Source: Alistipes sp. (GTDB lineage: Bacteria > Bacteroidota > Bacteroidia > Bacteroidales > Rikenellaceae). From it: 42,346 bases of DNA. The translations under genes were made by a program, and so were the position numbers. Each line of letters begins with the position of its first letter. Positions within the stretch are counted from its first letter, which is position 1. The notes below the pieces were generated by a model. The model was not told where the DNA came from. It was given only the letters and a program-made list of their open reading frames with translations, and searched no databases. The DNA is taken from contig JAFVSV010000022.1 of the NCBI GenBank assembly GCA_017503575.1, positions 1 through 42,346 of the forward strand, given 5' to 3'. Shown in pieces: positions 16,702 through 27,000 of the stretch.

Positions 16702-16750
16702 GGGAGCTCCGCTCCCGCCCGATTAAGCAGGCTCTGCCTGCGCCCGATAA
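16702..16750 (+). repeat. Pair of 25-bp hairpin repeats (REP-like)
   Basis: Two consecutive units each have a 6-bp perfect stem, a 3-nt loop and a constant tail. Unit 1 is GGGAGC-TCC-GCTCCC with tail GCCCGATTAA. Unit 2 is GCAGGC-TCT-GCCTGC with tail GCCCGATAA. The stem sequences differ but pairing is kept, while the tail is conserved. The tail contains GCCCGA, the complement of the TCGGGC in the 17-bp repeats next door, so the two elements may be related in opposite orientation. Confidence 0.75.
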
Positions 16751-16771
16751 AGTGCAATATCATCTATCAAT

Positions 16772-16802
16772 AAAAAAGCAGCACCCCGAAGGATGCTGCT
16801 TT
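16772..16802 (-). terminator. Terminator of the GLUG/beta-helix lipoprotein gene
   Basis: On the minus strand a 9-bp stem AAAGCAGCA / TGCTGCTTT closes a GC-rich loop and runs into a T stretch, about 20 bp after the stop codon. Confidence 0.85.
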
Positions 16803-16820
16803 AATATTGGAGTTTTATGA

Positions 16821-19800
16821 TTACTTCAACTCGCAATCAGTACCGTTAATCTTAACAGTGATCTCGTTGTGTGACCAGATGTAATCAAGGAAATCCTTAT
16901 AGTTCTCAGCAGTGTATGGTACACCATTGATAGTACAGTTATCGAACTTGTAAGTACCAGTTGTGCTGATGCAGTCGATCCACTCAGTAGAAGCTGAGCC
17001 GTCGAATGTGAACTCACAGTTCTTGAATGTTGTGCTACCCCAGAGGTTTGCGCCGTTGTATGCGCTTGGGCCATCCTTGAAAGTACAGCCATCGAATGTC
17101 AACTGAGTGATTGCACCAGCGAATGCGTTGAAGCCAGACAATACACAGTTCTTATAAGTTACATCGTTTGCACCACCATCGAAGTGAGCACCATAGAGGC
17201 TACCCTCGAACAAGCAGTTCTCGAAGTAGCAAGTCTCACCTGCGTAAGCCCAACGAAGACCGTTGCTACCTACGAAGTCGCAATCCTTGAATGAACCGTT
17301 GATAGTGCTGGTAGCAGCAGTATCACCAGGGTTAGAGAATGTTGCACCAACAACAGTTGAACCATTAATGTTCAAACCGCTCTTACCCTCAAATACAGTA
17401 CCCTCCTCGCAATAGATAGTTACATTCTTGCCAACCTTAGGGAATGTACCATAGTTGCCCTCAGCTACAACTACAGTCTCGCCCTCCTCCATCTTATCGA
17501 TGCTATCCTTAAGCTCTGCAGATGTTGTTGCAGGATCACCCTTGGTTACAACCCAGTTAGCACCATCCTTCTTAACAGTGCAACCAGCAGCTACCCAACG
17601 AGTAGGATTGAAGCCGAAAGTACCACCGTAGATGATAGTCTCGCCTGTGCCCAAGATACCATCAGTGTAGCCAGAACGTGTAGATGCCTTACCGAATGTA
17701 CCATCGTTGATAATAACCTTAGCGCCTGGGCCTGTGTATACATAAGCACGCTTCTGGTTGTCTGCAGGATCCCAGCTATATGAACCACCGTTTACGGTAA
17801 TAACAGAACCCTCACCATAAGCATAGAAGATATATCGACCGCTTGTGCTACTTGAATCAATATATGCAGAACCGCCATTGACAGTAACCTTAGAGCCATC
17901 AGCAGCAGCGATAGCACCACCACCAGAAACGATATTTGCATCATTAACTACAACCTCAGCACCCATATTTGCAATCAAGCCATAGTTAGAGGCATTACCC
18001 AAATTAAGATTATGGCCATCAGCGTTAAGAGTTACGTTGGTACCACTCGCCTGCAAGGTCTTATTCTCCTCTACATCAGCTGTAAATGAATAAGTACCAT
18101 CAGGAAGCATAACGATAAACTCCTTGCTATCATTGATATAATCAGCGATCTTATCTTCCTTAGGCATAACGATAACACGAACGGCAAGAGCATTAGCTAC
18201 GGTCTCTGTCTGTCCAGCATACGTGTTATTCTCGTCCTTGACGTTAGCATGCTTCCAACCGATAATTCTGCCAGCGTCAGCGGGCTTATCCTCCTTATAC
18301 TCAGCGGTCATATCAGCTGTGATATAAGAACTCTCAATATAGTTGCCAGTAACCTCAGCAGCGAGATTTGCAGCACCTACGATACCACCAACCTTGCGGT
18401 AAGCAGTGATCTTGGCATTCTTAACAGTACAGTCCTTAACCCAAGCTGTACCACCATCAGCTGCAAGGTAACCAGCGATAGCACCTACGTTGTTAGCGTC
18501 GTCCTTCTCATAAGGAGTAGACAAAACGATAGCGCCATCAACGTGGCAGTTCTCAATCTTAGTGCAGACAGCGTCAGCAACGATAACAGCAGCCTTGAAG
18601 TTACCATAAACCTCAGCGTTCAATACTGTAAGGTTCTTAATAGTTGCGCTGGGGCAGTAGCCGAACAAACCAGCAGATGCCTTACCTGTCTCGTAAACGA
18701 AGAGACCCTCGATCTTGTGGTTATTACCATCGAATGTGCCCTTGAATACGCCAGTTGCACCGATAGGCTCCCAAAGCTCGCCATTGAGGTGAATATCCTT
18801 TGCAAGCTTGATTGTCTCGCCTGCGAAGTCACGACCTGCAGCGCGAGTAGTGCCGTTTACCTGATCTGCAAACCAAGCAAGCTCAGATGCCTCACGAATG
18901 ATATAGGTCTTTGTAGCACTATCATACTCAGGCGTAGTAGCTGACTTACCATCCCAAAGGTTGAAGTAGTGGTTGCCAGCGAAGTTGTCGTCAACAGATA
19001 TCTCAATGTGAGTAGCAGTAGTAAGCACGTTACCGATAACGGTAGTGAGGTGGTTACGCTGTACTGGGATATCAGTATCGAAGTTGGTAGTCTTGATAAG
19101 GCCATCATCCTTGTCGTAAGCCGAAATCTCAAAGTGGATAGCCTCCTGCTCAGTCTCAGCAAGGATGTAGTCTGCCATAAGTGTCATGTGAGTGTGACGC
19201 TCAACGCCAGCAGCGCTTGTTGCCTTCTCAGCATCGTAACCTGCAGTGTAGGTGTGGTTTGCAAGACCGCCCTTCTCAACGTCCTTGTAGAGATCCTGGT
19301 AATTTACGGTGTACTCGTTTGTAGCGTACTCGCCAGAGATCTCACCTGTGATAGCGTTAAACTTATTAGCATGCTTTGCCTCGTACTTAACAACGAGCGT
19401 TTTAGGCTCAACATTGGTGTTAAGCTCGGCGAGGTCAGTAGCGATAACGCGAAGCTTTGCGTATGGACGACGCAAAACAATCTGCTCGGGCTTCGAGTTC
19501 TTAACATTCACATCCAAAGTTGCGAAGTAAGCATCGGCAATCTCGTCGTTAAGAGCATCTTTCTTAACTGTGATGGTCTCCAAGGTGTCGCCAATGTCGT
19601 GGCGCAAACCAAGGTTTGCCTGTGCACCAGCATTGTGCAGGTAAGTGTCGGTAAGAACATCGTTAGCTACGAAGTCAGCGAATACTACGAAGTGGTAGTC
19701 GCGGTTAGGAGCCAAACGAAGGTCGAAAGTTACAGGCTCGTACTTGTCAACGATGATAACCATACGATCCTTTACAGGTGTCTTGCCTGCATAGTCGTCA

Positions 19801-20081
19801 GCCTTGTCGTAAACCTCCAAAGTGTAACGGAGGTTAACGTCGTTCCAATCCCAACGCAAATCGTCCTTAGACTCCTTCATGTAGTCGATAGCGCCATAAG
19901 CACTGTCGTAGTCGTTCTGTGAGTCGCCATCGAGAGCACGGGTCTGTGCAAGCTCGGGAGCAGCTACAGAGAGCTGGAAGTCAACCTCGCCCTTGCCACC
20001 AGGGGTAACAGTGTCGACATCCTGCGTACATGATGCCAATCCAAGCACCAATGCCGCCAAAGCTAAAAATCTTGCTTTCAT
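16821..20081 (-). CDS. Large surface lipoprotein with DUF6562-like, GLUG and beta-helix regions
   Basis: 1086 aa with signal peptide and lipobox LASC (Cys18), then TQDVD. Residues about 30-370 resemble the fimbrillin-related DUF6562 fold (GEVDFQLSVAAPELAQTRAL, later DYHFVVFADFV and LRRPYAKLRVIATDL). The next region (about 385-620) holds GLUG-type repeats (ASAGLFGYCPSATIKNLTVL; NVGAIAGYLAADGG; VGGIVGAAN). From about 650 to the end, short strands with regular N and G residues (VTVNGGSAYI, ITVNGGSYSW, VIINDGTFG, TFDGCTFKDG, TFKNCEFTF) indicate a right-handed beta-helix. A surface adhesin or glycan-binding stalk is likely; no polysaccharide-lyase catalytic residues are identifiable. It has a long leader containing a C9 tract. 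Confidence 0.75.
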   Translation of the reverse strand: MKARFLALAALVLGLASCTQDVDTVTPGGKGEVDFQLSVAAPELAQTRALDGDSQNDYDSAYGAIDYMKESKDDLRWDWNDVNLRYTLEVYDKADDYAGKTPVKDRMVIIVDKYEPVTFDLRLAPNRDYHFVVFADFVANDVLTDTYLHNAGAQANLGLRHDIGDTLETITVKKDALNDEIADAYFATLDVNVKNSKPEQIVLRRPYAKLRVIATDLAELNTNVEPKTLVVKYEAKHANKFNAITGEISGEYATNEYTVNYQDLYKDVEKGGLANHTYTAGYDAEKATSAAGVERHTHMTLMADYILAETEQEAIHFEISAYDKDDGLIKTTNFDTDIPVQRNHLTTVIGNVLTTATHIEISVDDNFAGNHYFNLWDGKSATTPEYDSATKTYIIREASELAWFADQVNGTTRAAGRDFAGETIKLAKDIHLNGELWEPIGATGVFKGTFDGNNHKIEGLFVYETGKASAGLFGYCPSATIKNLTVLNAEVYGNFKAAVIVADAVCTKIENCHVDGAIVLSTPYEKDDANNVGAIAGYLAADGGTAWVKDCTVKNAKITAYRKVGGIVGAANLAAEVTGNYIESSYITADMTAEYKEDKPADAGRIIGWKHANVKDENNTYAGQTETVANALAVRVIVMPKEDKIADYINDSKEFIVMLPDGTYSFTADVEENKTLQASGTNVTLNADGHNLNLGNASNYGLIANMGAEVVVNDANIVSGGGAIAAADGSKVTVNGGSAYIDSSSTSGRYIFYAYGEGSVITVNGGSYSWDPADNQKRAYVYTGPGAKVIINDGTFGKASTRSGYTDGILGTGETIIYGGTFGFNPTRWVAAGCTVKKDGANWVVTKGDPATTSAELKDSIDKMEEGETVVVAEGNYGTFPKVGKNVTIYCEEGTVFEGKSGLNINGSTVVGATFSNPGDTAATSTINGSFKDCDFVGSNGLRWAYAGETCYFENCLFEGSLYGAHFDGGANDVTYKNCVLSGFNAFAGAITQLTFDGCTFKDGPSAYNGANLWGSTTFKNCEFTFDGSASTEWIDCISTTGTYKFDNCTINGVPYTAENYKDFLDYIWSHNEITVKINGTDCELK

Positions 20082-20180
20082 AGAAAAATGAGTTAAAAAA
20101 TTGTGTTATGTTGTTAAGTTCTTATATTCTTGTGATTTAGTAATGTATTCACGCCTAACGTCAATTCGAGGCAGCTAAAT

Positions 20181-20189
20181 CCCCCCCCC
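20181..20189 (-). repeat. Homopolymer tract of nine C (G9 on the transcribed strand)
   Basis: Nine consecutive C on the plus strand, about 100 bp upstream of the start codon of the 1086-aa surface lipoprotein and between its predicted promoter and its ATG. Tracts of this length are prone to slipped-strand length change and could alter leader structure or expression. Confidence 0.85.
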
Positions 20190-20261
20190 TCAATTAGTTA
20201 TGTCGAGAATATGAACTAAATCGCTAATTTTCAGTGCTGAAATTACCACTGTGTATTTGCA

Positions 20262-20269
20262 CAAAAATA
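20262..20269 (-). promoter_or_regulatory. Candidate -7 element of the GLUG/beta-helix lipoprotein gene
   Basis: Minus-strand TATTTTTG matches TAnnTTTG. It is the only match I found between the start codon and the dispersed repeat and implies a leader of roughly 170 nt. Confidence 0.45.
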
Positions 20270-20477
20270 ATACTTTTTCCACAAACAACAAAATTTTTTC
20301 AATGAAAATTTCGGTTCTTTTTATCTCTTGGCTAAAGCTGTCACCTCGCGTGGGGTGCATAATGCGGCCGCGCACTACTTACGAGGCCTATGTTACTTGC
20401 GCCTTTTATGTGATATTTTGTTCTATATTGCCATGTTGTGTTACAGCTGATGATGCGATACAATAATCATGCAAAAA

Positions 20478-20641
20478 GAGGCTGAATAAAAAGTGTATTT
20501 TGTCGTTATGCTCGCCCTCAAAATGCTCATTTACGCAGAGTAAACTCCGCTTTTTCGGGCTTCGCATGCCTAAAACTACATCTTTTTCTTCAACCTCATG
20601 ACACAAAGTGGGGGTGGCTAATTTACTTTTTAGTCACCCCC
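20478..20641 (-). repeat. 164-bp dispersed repeat, copy 1
   Basis: Nearly identical to 39393-39556 over the same 164-bp length; differences are a few substitutions and changes in the hairpin. In both copies the element begins about 20-40 bp past the stop codon of a minus-strand gene and starts with a stem-loop: here GGGGGTGACTAA with TTAGCCACCCCC, one A-C mismatch. The rest is AT-rich with the motif GTCGTTATGC. A short open frame on the minus strand is shared, but the base changes alter its residues. It may serve as a 3' transcript-end element. No transposase or terminal repeats are seen. Confidence 0.85.
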
Positions 20642-20663
20642 TTTTGTAAAGGTCGGTGTGTTA

Positions 20664-23600
20664 CTAAAATACCACCTTTACGCCTATCTGCATGTGCCAG
20701 CGTGAGGCAATATCATCAACCGTATATTGTGCGCCATTGAACTTGTACACAGGGCGATAGCCACCATCTGTCTGTTGTAGCTCGGTGACGGTAACGGGTG
20801 ATAGCGTCCAGCTCGAGGTGCGGTGCACAAGACCCCACGAGCGAGATAGGAGGTTCGAGAGGTTGATGATGTCGAGCGAGAGCTCCACGCGGCGACTGCT
20901 GCTCTTCGAGAAGTAGAACGCCTGCGCGAAGTGCAAATCGAGGCGGTGAACGAAGGGCAGCGAGTGTGAGTTGCGCTCGGCAAACTTGCCACGATGTGAG
21001 CTCAAGTAGCCATCCTTCTTAATGTAGTCGTTGAAGGCTGTTGCCGAGGTGTCGTCGGCCCAAAGCATGGTTGCCATCTCTGCCTCTGTCGGTATGTATA
21101 TCAGCGAGTTGCCCTTGTATGAGTCGCCATTAACATCGACCTTGCCCTTGGCGTATGTGAGCGAGTAATGCTCGCCCGAGTGCCCGTTGTAGAGGAGCAT
21201 CACGTTGGTGCCAAACAGTCCGTAGCGACGTGAGTATGAGATAGATGCCGCCACCTTGTGTGGAAACTCGTATACGGAGTTGCTCAACGCAGGGTTGTTG
21301 CTATCCACAGCGTATGTACGACCCCAGTTAGACGACGACTGTGCCGAGACGCCATCGTTGATGCTCTTCGACTGCGAGTAGGTATAGGCGGCGGTCATGC
21401 GTAACCCCTCCAGCGCCCCTGCGAATGAGTACTCGGCGCGAGCCGTGGCCGACCACGAGTAACCCCTCTGTGTATTGCTTAAGCGATATACTGCCGAGAA
21501 ATCTTTTGTCGTTGAGTTATAGTATGTTGCAGAGGTGTTGTTGCCCTCGCCACCAACAAGTAGTCGCTCTCCGTTGTCTGCCGCCACGAGGTTCTCGACG
21601 AAGATATTATTGATGCCCTTCGTATAGTCGGCATCGAGGTTTACGCGCAGACCTCGATATGTATACTCGAGACCCAATGCAGCGCGGAATACCTGTGGGT
21701 AGCGGAAGTTACGCGCAACGATGTCGATGGCGGGGTTGCTCATGATGCCCACACTCTCGGGGTTAAGGCTGAAATCGGGCGTCTCGGCGGGGTTGTTCAC
21801 CGTGACGCTCGTTGAGCGTAGACCGGTATTCTGGTAGCAGTTCGAGAGCCAGACGAAGGGTATGCGACCTGTGTAGATACCGGCACTTGCGCGTAGCTCG
21901 AGGCCTGCGGTTAGTGTGCGCTTGAGACCGATGCGTGGCGACAGAAGTATCTGTGCGCGAGGTATATCGCCAGTCTTTGTGCCATACTTCGCGGCGAAGT
22001 CGCTGCCATTGAACTTCTCATTTGCCACTGGGGTGTTGAACATCATAGGTATATCTACGCGCAGACCGAAAGTGAGTTGTCCGAGGCTTGTCATCACTTC
22101 ATCCTGGGCGTATACCGCGAACTGCCCCGTTGTGATGGGGAGGTTGCGCTTGCCGTCAGCAAAGTAGCCATACTGATACTTCGATGCGTTGTCGGCCATG
22201 AAGTCCTCGAGTGTGTTGTATGTATATGTGCCGCGCGCGTTCGCGAGATATAGGTTGTCGGCGCGATATATCTCGTTTGAGGTGCCTATGGTGATATAGT
22301 GCATGCCCGCGCCCCGAATATGAATATCGTCGCCAAAGATAAATACATCCTGCTTCAAGAGATTGCAGCCCGAATATGGGTTTGTGCCTATCGTCGCAGA
22401 GCCGTTGCCACGCTCGCCCAAACCGTTGATAATCACCGCTGGTAGGCTCTCGGGTGTAGTGCGGCCATCCGTAAGGCGCGTGTAGCCTATGCGGGCACTA
22501 TTTGAGAGGTTGTGAAATTTATCCGACGAGTTGAGCTCCGCCACTACCGAGTGCGTGCGGTTGATGTTGGTGTACTCCGAGCCTGTGAAGTAGAATGACT
22601 GCAGCGAGTTTGCCGAGTCGTGGGCGTCGGCATGAAGCATGTTGTAGCGCAACGATAGATGGTTGTTGTCGTTGATATTCCAGTCGAGACGCGCTACTGC
22701 TGAGCCTGTTAGCGCCAACACGCCATGTTCGCCATAGCCGCCGCCATCGTAGCCCGTGAGTGCCTTGTAACGCTCCGAAATCTGCTTTGCCTCGTCGAGT
22801 GTGAGTGCCGCATCGCCAGTGGTAGGGTGGTATGTCGAGGGCGTCATGCTGCGGTTGAACTCGCCAGCCACGAAGAAGAAGAGCTTATCTTTGATGATGG
22901 GGCCCCCGAATGTTACGCCTGCGATGTTTGTAATCTGCTCCGATAGATGTGTGCGGTTTGCAATGTCCCTGCCTGGTGTCGTGCCCCAGAAGTGCTCATT
23001 ATTAAAGTAGGTATATGCCGAGCCCTCAAACTCGTTGGTGCCGGCGCGTGTCACCGCCTTTATCGCACCGCCAGTAAAGCCGCTCTCGCTGACATCAACC
23101 GTTGATGTCGAGATTGTTATATTCTCGAGCGCATCGAGCGGGATGGGATTTGCCTCGGTCAGCGAGCCTGTCATGCCCGTTGTGCCAAGACCGTAGATGT
23201 CGGCCGATGGTGTGCCGTCGATGGTGAAGGCGTTGTAGCGTGTGCTCTGGCCACCGAGGATGATGCCTCCCGAGGCTGGCGCTACGGCTGTCGACATAAG
23301 GTTTGTGAGGTCGTAAATCGAACGGTCTATCGAGGGGATAACCTCCATCTCGGAGCGCGAATAATCGTTGACATCGCGCAGTCTTCCGGAGTATGCAATG
23401 ATGACCATATCGTCGAGCTCTGTGACGCTCTCGGTGAGCTCGGTGTTAATCTCCTTTATTTCGCCTATGCTCAATGTGATGCCTTCGTATACAGCGTCGT
23501 TATATCCTATATATGAAATAGTTATAGAATATGGGCCGCCCACGCGCATTCCACTAATTGCGAAATAGCCGTCTGTGTTTGTCGATGCTCCATACTGGGT

Positions 23601-23750
23601 GCCAGATGGGGTGTGAGTGGCTACGATTGTAGCGCCGAGAAGAGGGTTGTCGTTGTTGGTTACGCGGCCTCGTACCGACGAGGTGGTAACCTGTGCCGAT
23701 GCCACTGCCACGACAAGAGACAGTGCGACACTCAAAAGCAGTCGCTTCAT
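20664..23750 (-). CDS. Oar-like TonB-dependent outer-membrane receptor
   Basis: 1028 aa with a type I signal peptide (MKRLLLSVALSLVVAVASA). Residues about 22-110 form a carboxypeptidase-regulatory-like domain (VRGRVTNNDNPLLGATIVA). A TonB plug region follows (about 110-250) containing STRYNAFTIDGTPSADIYG and GFTGGAIKAVTRAGTNEFEG, the typical Oar/TonB plug signature. The remainder is a large beta-barrel with alternating aromatic strands, ending QIGVKVVF. Unlike SusC it has no SusD partner. Oar-type receptors import or help export proteins or peptides across the outer membrane; the substrate here is unknown. It is transcribed alone from the TAATTTTG element at 23827-23834. Confidence 0.88.
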   Translation of the reverse strand: MKRLLLSVALSLVVAVASAQVTTSSVRGRVTNNDNPLLGATIVATHTPSGTQYGASTNTDGYFAISGMRVGGPYSITISYIGYNDAVYEGITLSIGEIKEINTELTESVTELDDMVIIAYSGRLRDVNDYSRSEMEVIPSIDRSIYDLTNLMSTAVAPASGGIILGGQSTRYNAFTIDGTPSADIYGLGTTGMTGSLTEANPIPLDALENITISTSTVDVSESGFTGGAIKAVTRAGTNEFEGSAYTYFNNEHFWGTTPGRDIANRTHLSEQITNIAGVTFGGPIIKDKLFFFVAGEFNRSMTPSTYHPTTGDAALTLDEAKQISERYKALTGYDGGGYGEHGVLALTGSAVARLDWNINDNNHLSLRYNMLHADAHDSANSLQSFYFTGSEYTNINRTHSVVAELNSSDKFHNLSNSARIGYTRLTDGRTTPESLPAVIINGLGERGNGSATIGTNPYSGCNLLKQDVFIFGDDIHIRGAGMHYITIGTSNEIYRADNLYLANARGTYTYNTLEDFMADNASKYQYGYFADGKRNLPITTGQFAVYAQDEVMTSLGQLTFGLRVDIPMMFNTPVANEKFNGSDFAAKYGTKTGDIPRAQILLSPRIGLKRTLTAGLELRASAGIYTGRIPFVWLSNCYQNTGLRSTSVTVNNPAETPDFSLNPESVGIMSNPAIDIVARNFRYPQVFRAALGLEYTYRGLRVNLDADYTKGINNIFVENLVAADNGERLLVGGEGNNTSATYYNSTTKDFSAVYRLSNTQRGYSWSATARAEYSFAGALEGLRMTAAYTYSQSKSINDGVSAQSSSNWGRTYAVDSNNPALSNSVYEFPHKVAASISYSRRYGLFGTNVMLLYNGHSGEHYSLTYAKGKVDVNGDSYKGNSLIYIPTEAEMATMLWADDTSATAFNDYIKKDGYLSSHRGKFAERNSHSLPFVHRLDLHFAQAFYFSKSSSRRVELSLDIINLSNLLSRSWGLVHRTSSWTLSPVTVTELQQTDGGYRPVYKFNGAQYTVDDIASRWHMQIGVKVVF

Positions 23751-23826
23751 AGGTTGTGATTTAGGGACACTATTTATGTGTCAGGTTCGAGATTAGGTTG
23801 TTGTCCTCGTTGCGAGGATTGCGGTG

Positions 23827-23834
23827 CAAAATTA
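23827..23834 (-). promoter_or_regulatory. -7 promoter element of the Oar-like receptor gene
   Basis: Minus-strand TAATTTTG matches TAnnTTTG, 76 bp before the start codon. Confidence 0.55.
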
Positions 23835-23977
23835 TAAAAAAAAATTATTCTGCAAACGTTTACTCTCTATTTTTGCGAATAAAATATCCATTGTGGAGAT
23901 TCTGCGACGGCTTGGTTGGGTGAAATAGGGTGTTGGCGATATAAATCATGCCAAAACATAAAAAAGAAGAGATAAAT

Positions 23978-24008
23978 TTTGCAGATTTAGAATAAATCGT
24001 TATCTTTG
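23978..24008 (+). promoter_or_regulatory. Complete Bacteroidetes promoter of the SusC-SusD operon
   Basis: TTTG at 23978-23981 and TATCTTTG at 24001-24008 are separated by exactly 19 bp, the textbook -33/-7 spacing of Bacteroidetes. The transcript would have a leader of about 80 nt before the SusC start. Confidence 0.8.
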
Positions 24009-24097
24009 TGCATTGACTCTGCGCGTATAGCGTTGGCTGTTGTGTGGGGAAGACGAAAACTTTAATAACTTTATAAAACTTTATTTACTTAAAACTA

Positions 24098-27000
24098 ATG
24101 CTTATGGTTAGAAAAGTTGTACTATCAATGGTTGCAACTCTGATCTTGGGATGCGCAAGCGTATTCGCACAAGATCAGCGTGTTACCGGTACAGTGACCG
24201 ATGAGACTGGTACGCCAGTCATCGGAGCTACGGTTGCAGTAGAGGGAACTACCCGCGGTGCTGTTACCGACATTGCCGGTTTTTATGAGATCAACGCTTC
24301 GGCTGATGCTACCTTGGTATTCCAGTACCTTGGTTACAAGACTGAAGTTGTTGCTGTTGCAGGTCGCACGACTATCGACATCAGCCTTACACCAGACTCG
24401 ACAAAGGTGGAGGAGATTATCGTTCAGGCGTTCGGTACTGCAAAGAAGGAGGCCTTCACGGGTTCTGCTGCTACGATGAAGTCTGATGAGCTTGCAAAGG
24501 TTCAGACATCAAACGTGGCAAACGCCCTTACAGGTAAGGTTGCGGGTCTTCAGACCTCACAGGGTTCAGGTTCGCTTGGTTCGGAGCCTACTATCCGTAT
24601 CCGCGGTATCGGCTCTATCAACGCTGGTAACGACCCATTGTGGGTTGTCGATGGTGTGCCTTACGAGGGTGATAAGAACAACATCAACATGGCCGATGTT
24701 GAGACTTTGACCGTCTTGAAGGATGCTGCATCTAACGCACTTTACGGTGCTCGTGGTGCTAACGGTGTCATCATGATTACTACCAAGCGTGCTAAGGCTG
24801 GTGATGCTCGCGTTAACTTCGACGCTAAGTGGGGTGTTAACATGGCAGCTCGTCAGCTCTATGACTACACACGCGATCCAGGTCAGTACTATGAGATGCA
24901 CTACACTGCATTGAAGAACAAGTATATGGACAAGGATAAGCTTGATGCTTCTGCAGCTCACATTATGGCTAACCAGGTTCTTACATCAGCTGGTGAGGGT
25001 GGTCTTGGTTACAATGTGTTTACTGTTCCTGCAGGTCAGACTCTTATCGGTTCAAATGGTAAGTTGAATCCTAACGCAACACTTGGCCGTAAGTTCTCTT
25101 ACAACGGTCAGGAGTACACCGTTCGTCCAGATGATTGGTACGACGAGTTGTACGATCCTTCATTCCGTCAGGAGTATAACGTATCTATCGCTGCTGCATC
25201 TGAGAAGTCTAACTTCTTCGCATCTTTCGGTTACTTGAACAACACAGGTATTACCGATGGCTCTAACATGTATCGTTGGACTGCTCGTTTGCGTGCTGAC
25301 TACCAGGCAAAGAAGTGGTTGAAGGTCGGTGGTAACGTAAGCTACACTAACTTCAACTGGAACGGTGCATCTTCTACTAACGAGGGTGATGGTTCTACTG
25401 GTGACGTTTTCGCAGCTGTATCTGATATGGCTCCTATCTACCCAGTTTACATCCGCGACGCAGAGGGTAACATCATGTACGAGGACAATAAGGCTGGTCA
25501 TGGTTACTATGGTAAGAAGTATGACGAGAAGTGGCCTATCTACGATACTGGTGATGGCTCGGTTTGGGGTCTTACTCGTTTCTCGGGCTCACAGTCTAAC
25601 CCATTGCAGAACATCTGGTTGGATGAGGCTAACTCAGAGGGTAACGCATTCTCTGTAAACGGTTTTGCTGATTTCACAATCATCCCTGGCTTGGTACTTA
25701 CTTTGAACGGTTCGGTTACTATCGATGAGACTCGTGGTACATCGTTGAAGAACCCATACTACGGTCAGTTCGTAGCTAACAAGGGTGTTGTTACAAAGAG
25801 TCACGGTCGTCAATACAACCACAACTTGCAGCAGTTGTTGAATTACAATAAGTCATTCGGTGCAAATGAGGAGCACAACCTTCAGGTATTGCTCGGTCAC
25901 GAGACTTATAACCTCCGTTCATACTCTTTGGGCGGTTTCAAGACTAATGTTTACTCTACTGATAACCTCGAGCTTGATGGTGCTATTGTTGATGGTAAGA
26001 GCGTTTCTTCATCATTTGGTGAGTATGTTAACGAGGGTTACTTCGTTCGTGCTATGTACGAGTATGATGGTCGTATCTTCGCATCAGCATCATATCGTCG
26101 TGACGCATCTTCACGTTTCCACCCAGACCACCGTTGGGGTAACTTCTGGTCAGTAGGTGCTGCTTGGATTATCAACCGTGAGAACTGGTTCAACGCTCCA
26201 GTATTCAACATGTTGAAGATTAAGGCATCATTCGGTTCACAGGGTAACGACGCTATCGGTATGTACCGTTACACCGACCTCTACGCTGTAACTAACGATG
26301 GTAACGATGGTATCTCTATCATGTTTGGTGCAAAGGGTAATCCTAACATCACATGGGAGACTAACTCTAACTTGAACATCGGTGCTGAGTTCGGTTTGTG
26401 GAACGATCGCTTGAGCGGTAGTGTTGATTTCTTCTATCGTAAGACTTCTGACATGTTGTTCGAGGTGCCAGTAGCTCCATCTATGGGTTACTCATCATAC
26501 TTCGACAACATCGGCGATATGGCTAACACTGGTATCGAGCTTGTATTGAATGGCGATCTCGTTCGTACACAGAATGTTGTTTGGTCATTGAATGCTAACC
26601 TTACTTGGGTTAAGAATAAGGTGTTGAGCTTACCAGAGTCTCGTAAGGACCGTACAGTTGATGGTCACGAGGGTTTCATCAAGGGTAGTACATTCCTTGC
26701 TGAGGGTCTTCCATTGAACACTCTTTACATCCACGAGTACGCAGGTGTAAATCCTGATAGCGGTTTGTCACAGTGGTGGATTAAGGACGACGCTGCTGAG
26801 GGCGGCTGGAGCAAGACTACTGATTATGGTATGATCTCTTCTGACCACGACTCTAAGAAGCTCCTCGACTCTACATTGGCTGACGTATTCGGTGGTTTCG
26901 GTACTACTTTGTATGCTTACGGTTTCGACCTCTCTATCGCATTTGACTATCAGCTTGGTGGTACTACTCTTGATGGTTCTTATGCTGGTTACATGGCTCC

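Larger units (their letters stand above)
20082..20663. other. Intergenic region: long leader, C9 tract, dispersed repeat
   Basis: 582 bp between two minus-strand genes. From left to right it holds the probable 5' leader of the lipoprotein gene, a run of nine C, a minus-strand -7 element (20262-20269), about 200 bp in which I see no gene or structure, and a 164-bp dispersed repeat (20478-20641). Small open frames here do not look like genes. Confidence 0.7.
23751..24097. other. Divergent promoter region between Oar-like and SusC-like genes
   Basis: 347 bp without a gene. It carries one promoter in each direction (23827-23834 minus, 23978-24008 plus) about 140 bp apart, and an AT-rich centre. 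I see no clear operator palindrome. Confidence 0.7.

Noticed and set aside
18969-19922. 317-aa open frame on the plus strand
   Set aside because: It lies wholly antisense to the 1086-aa lipoprotein, whose domains and terminator are clear; it has no domain of its own and no promoter.
20251-20466. 71-aa plus-strand frame (MYLHKN...)
   Set aside because: No promoter oriented correctly, no recognisable domain, and it overlaps the leader and promoter of the minus-strand lipoprotein gene.
20406-20606. Small minus-strand frame shared with 39324-39551 in the 164-bp repeat
   Set aside because: Differences between copies change residues rather than sitting in silent positions, the frame has no signal of translation, and its ends differ. 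More likely a non-coding repeat.
20478-20641. Insertion sequence or IS remnant
   Set aside because: No transposase frame, no terminal inverted repeats and no evident target duplication in either copy.
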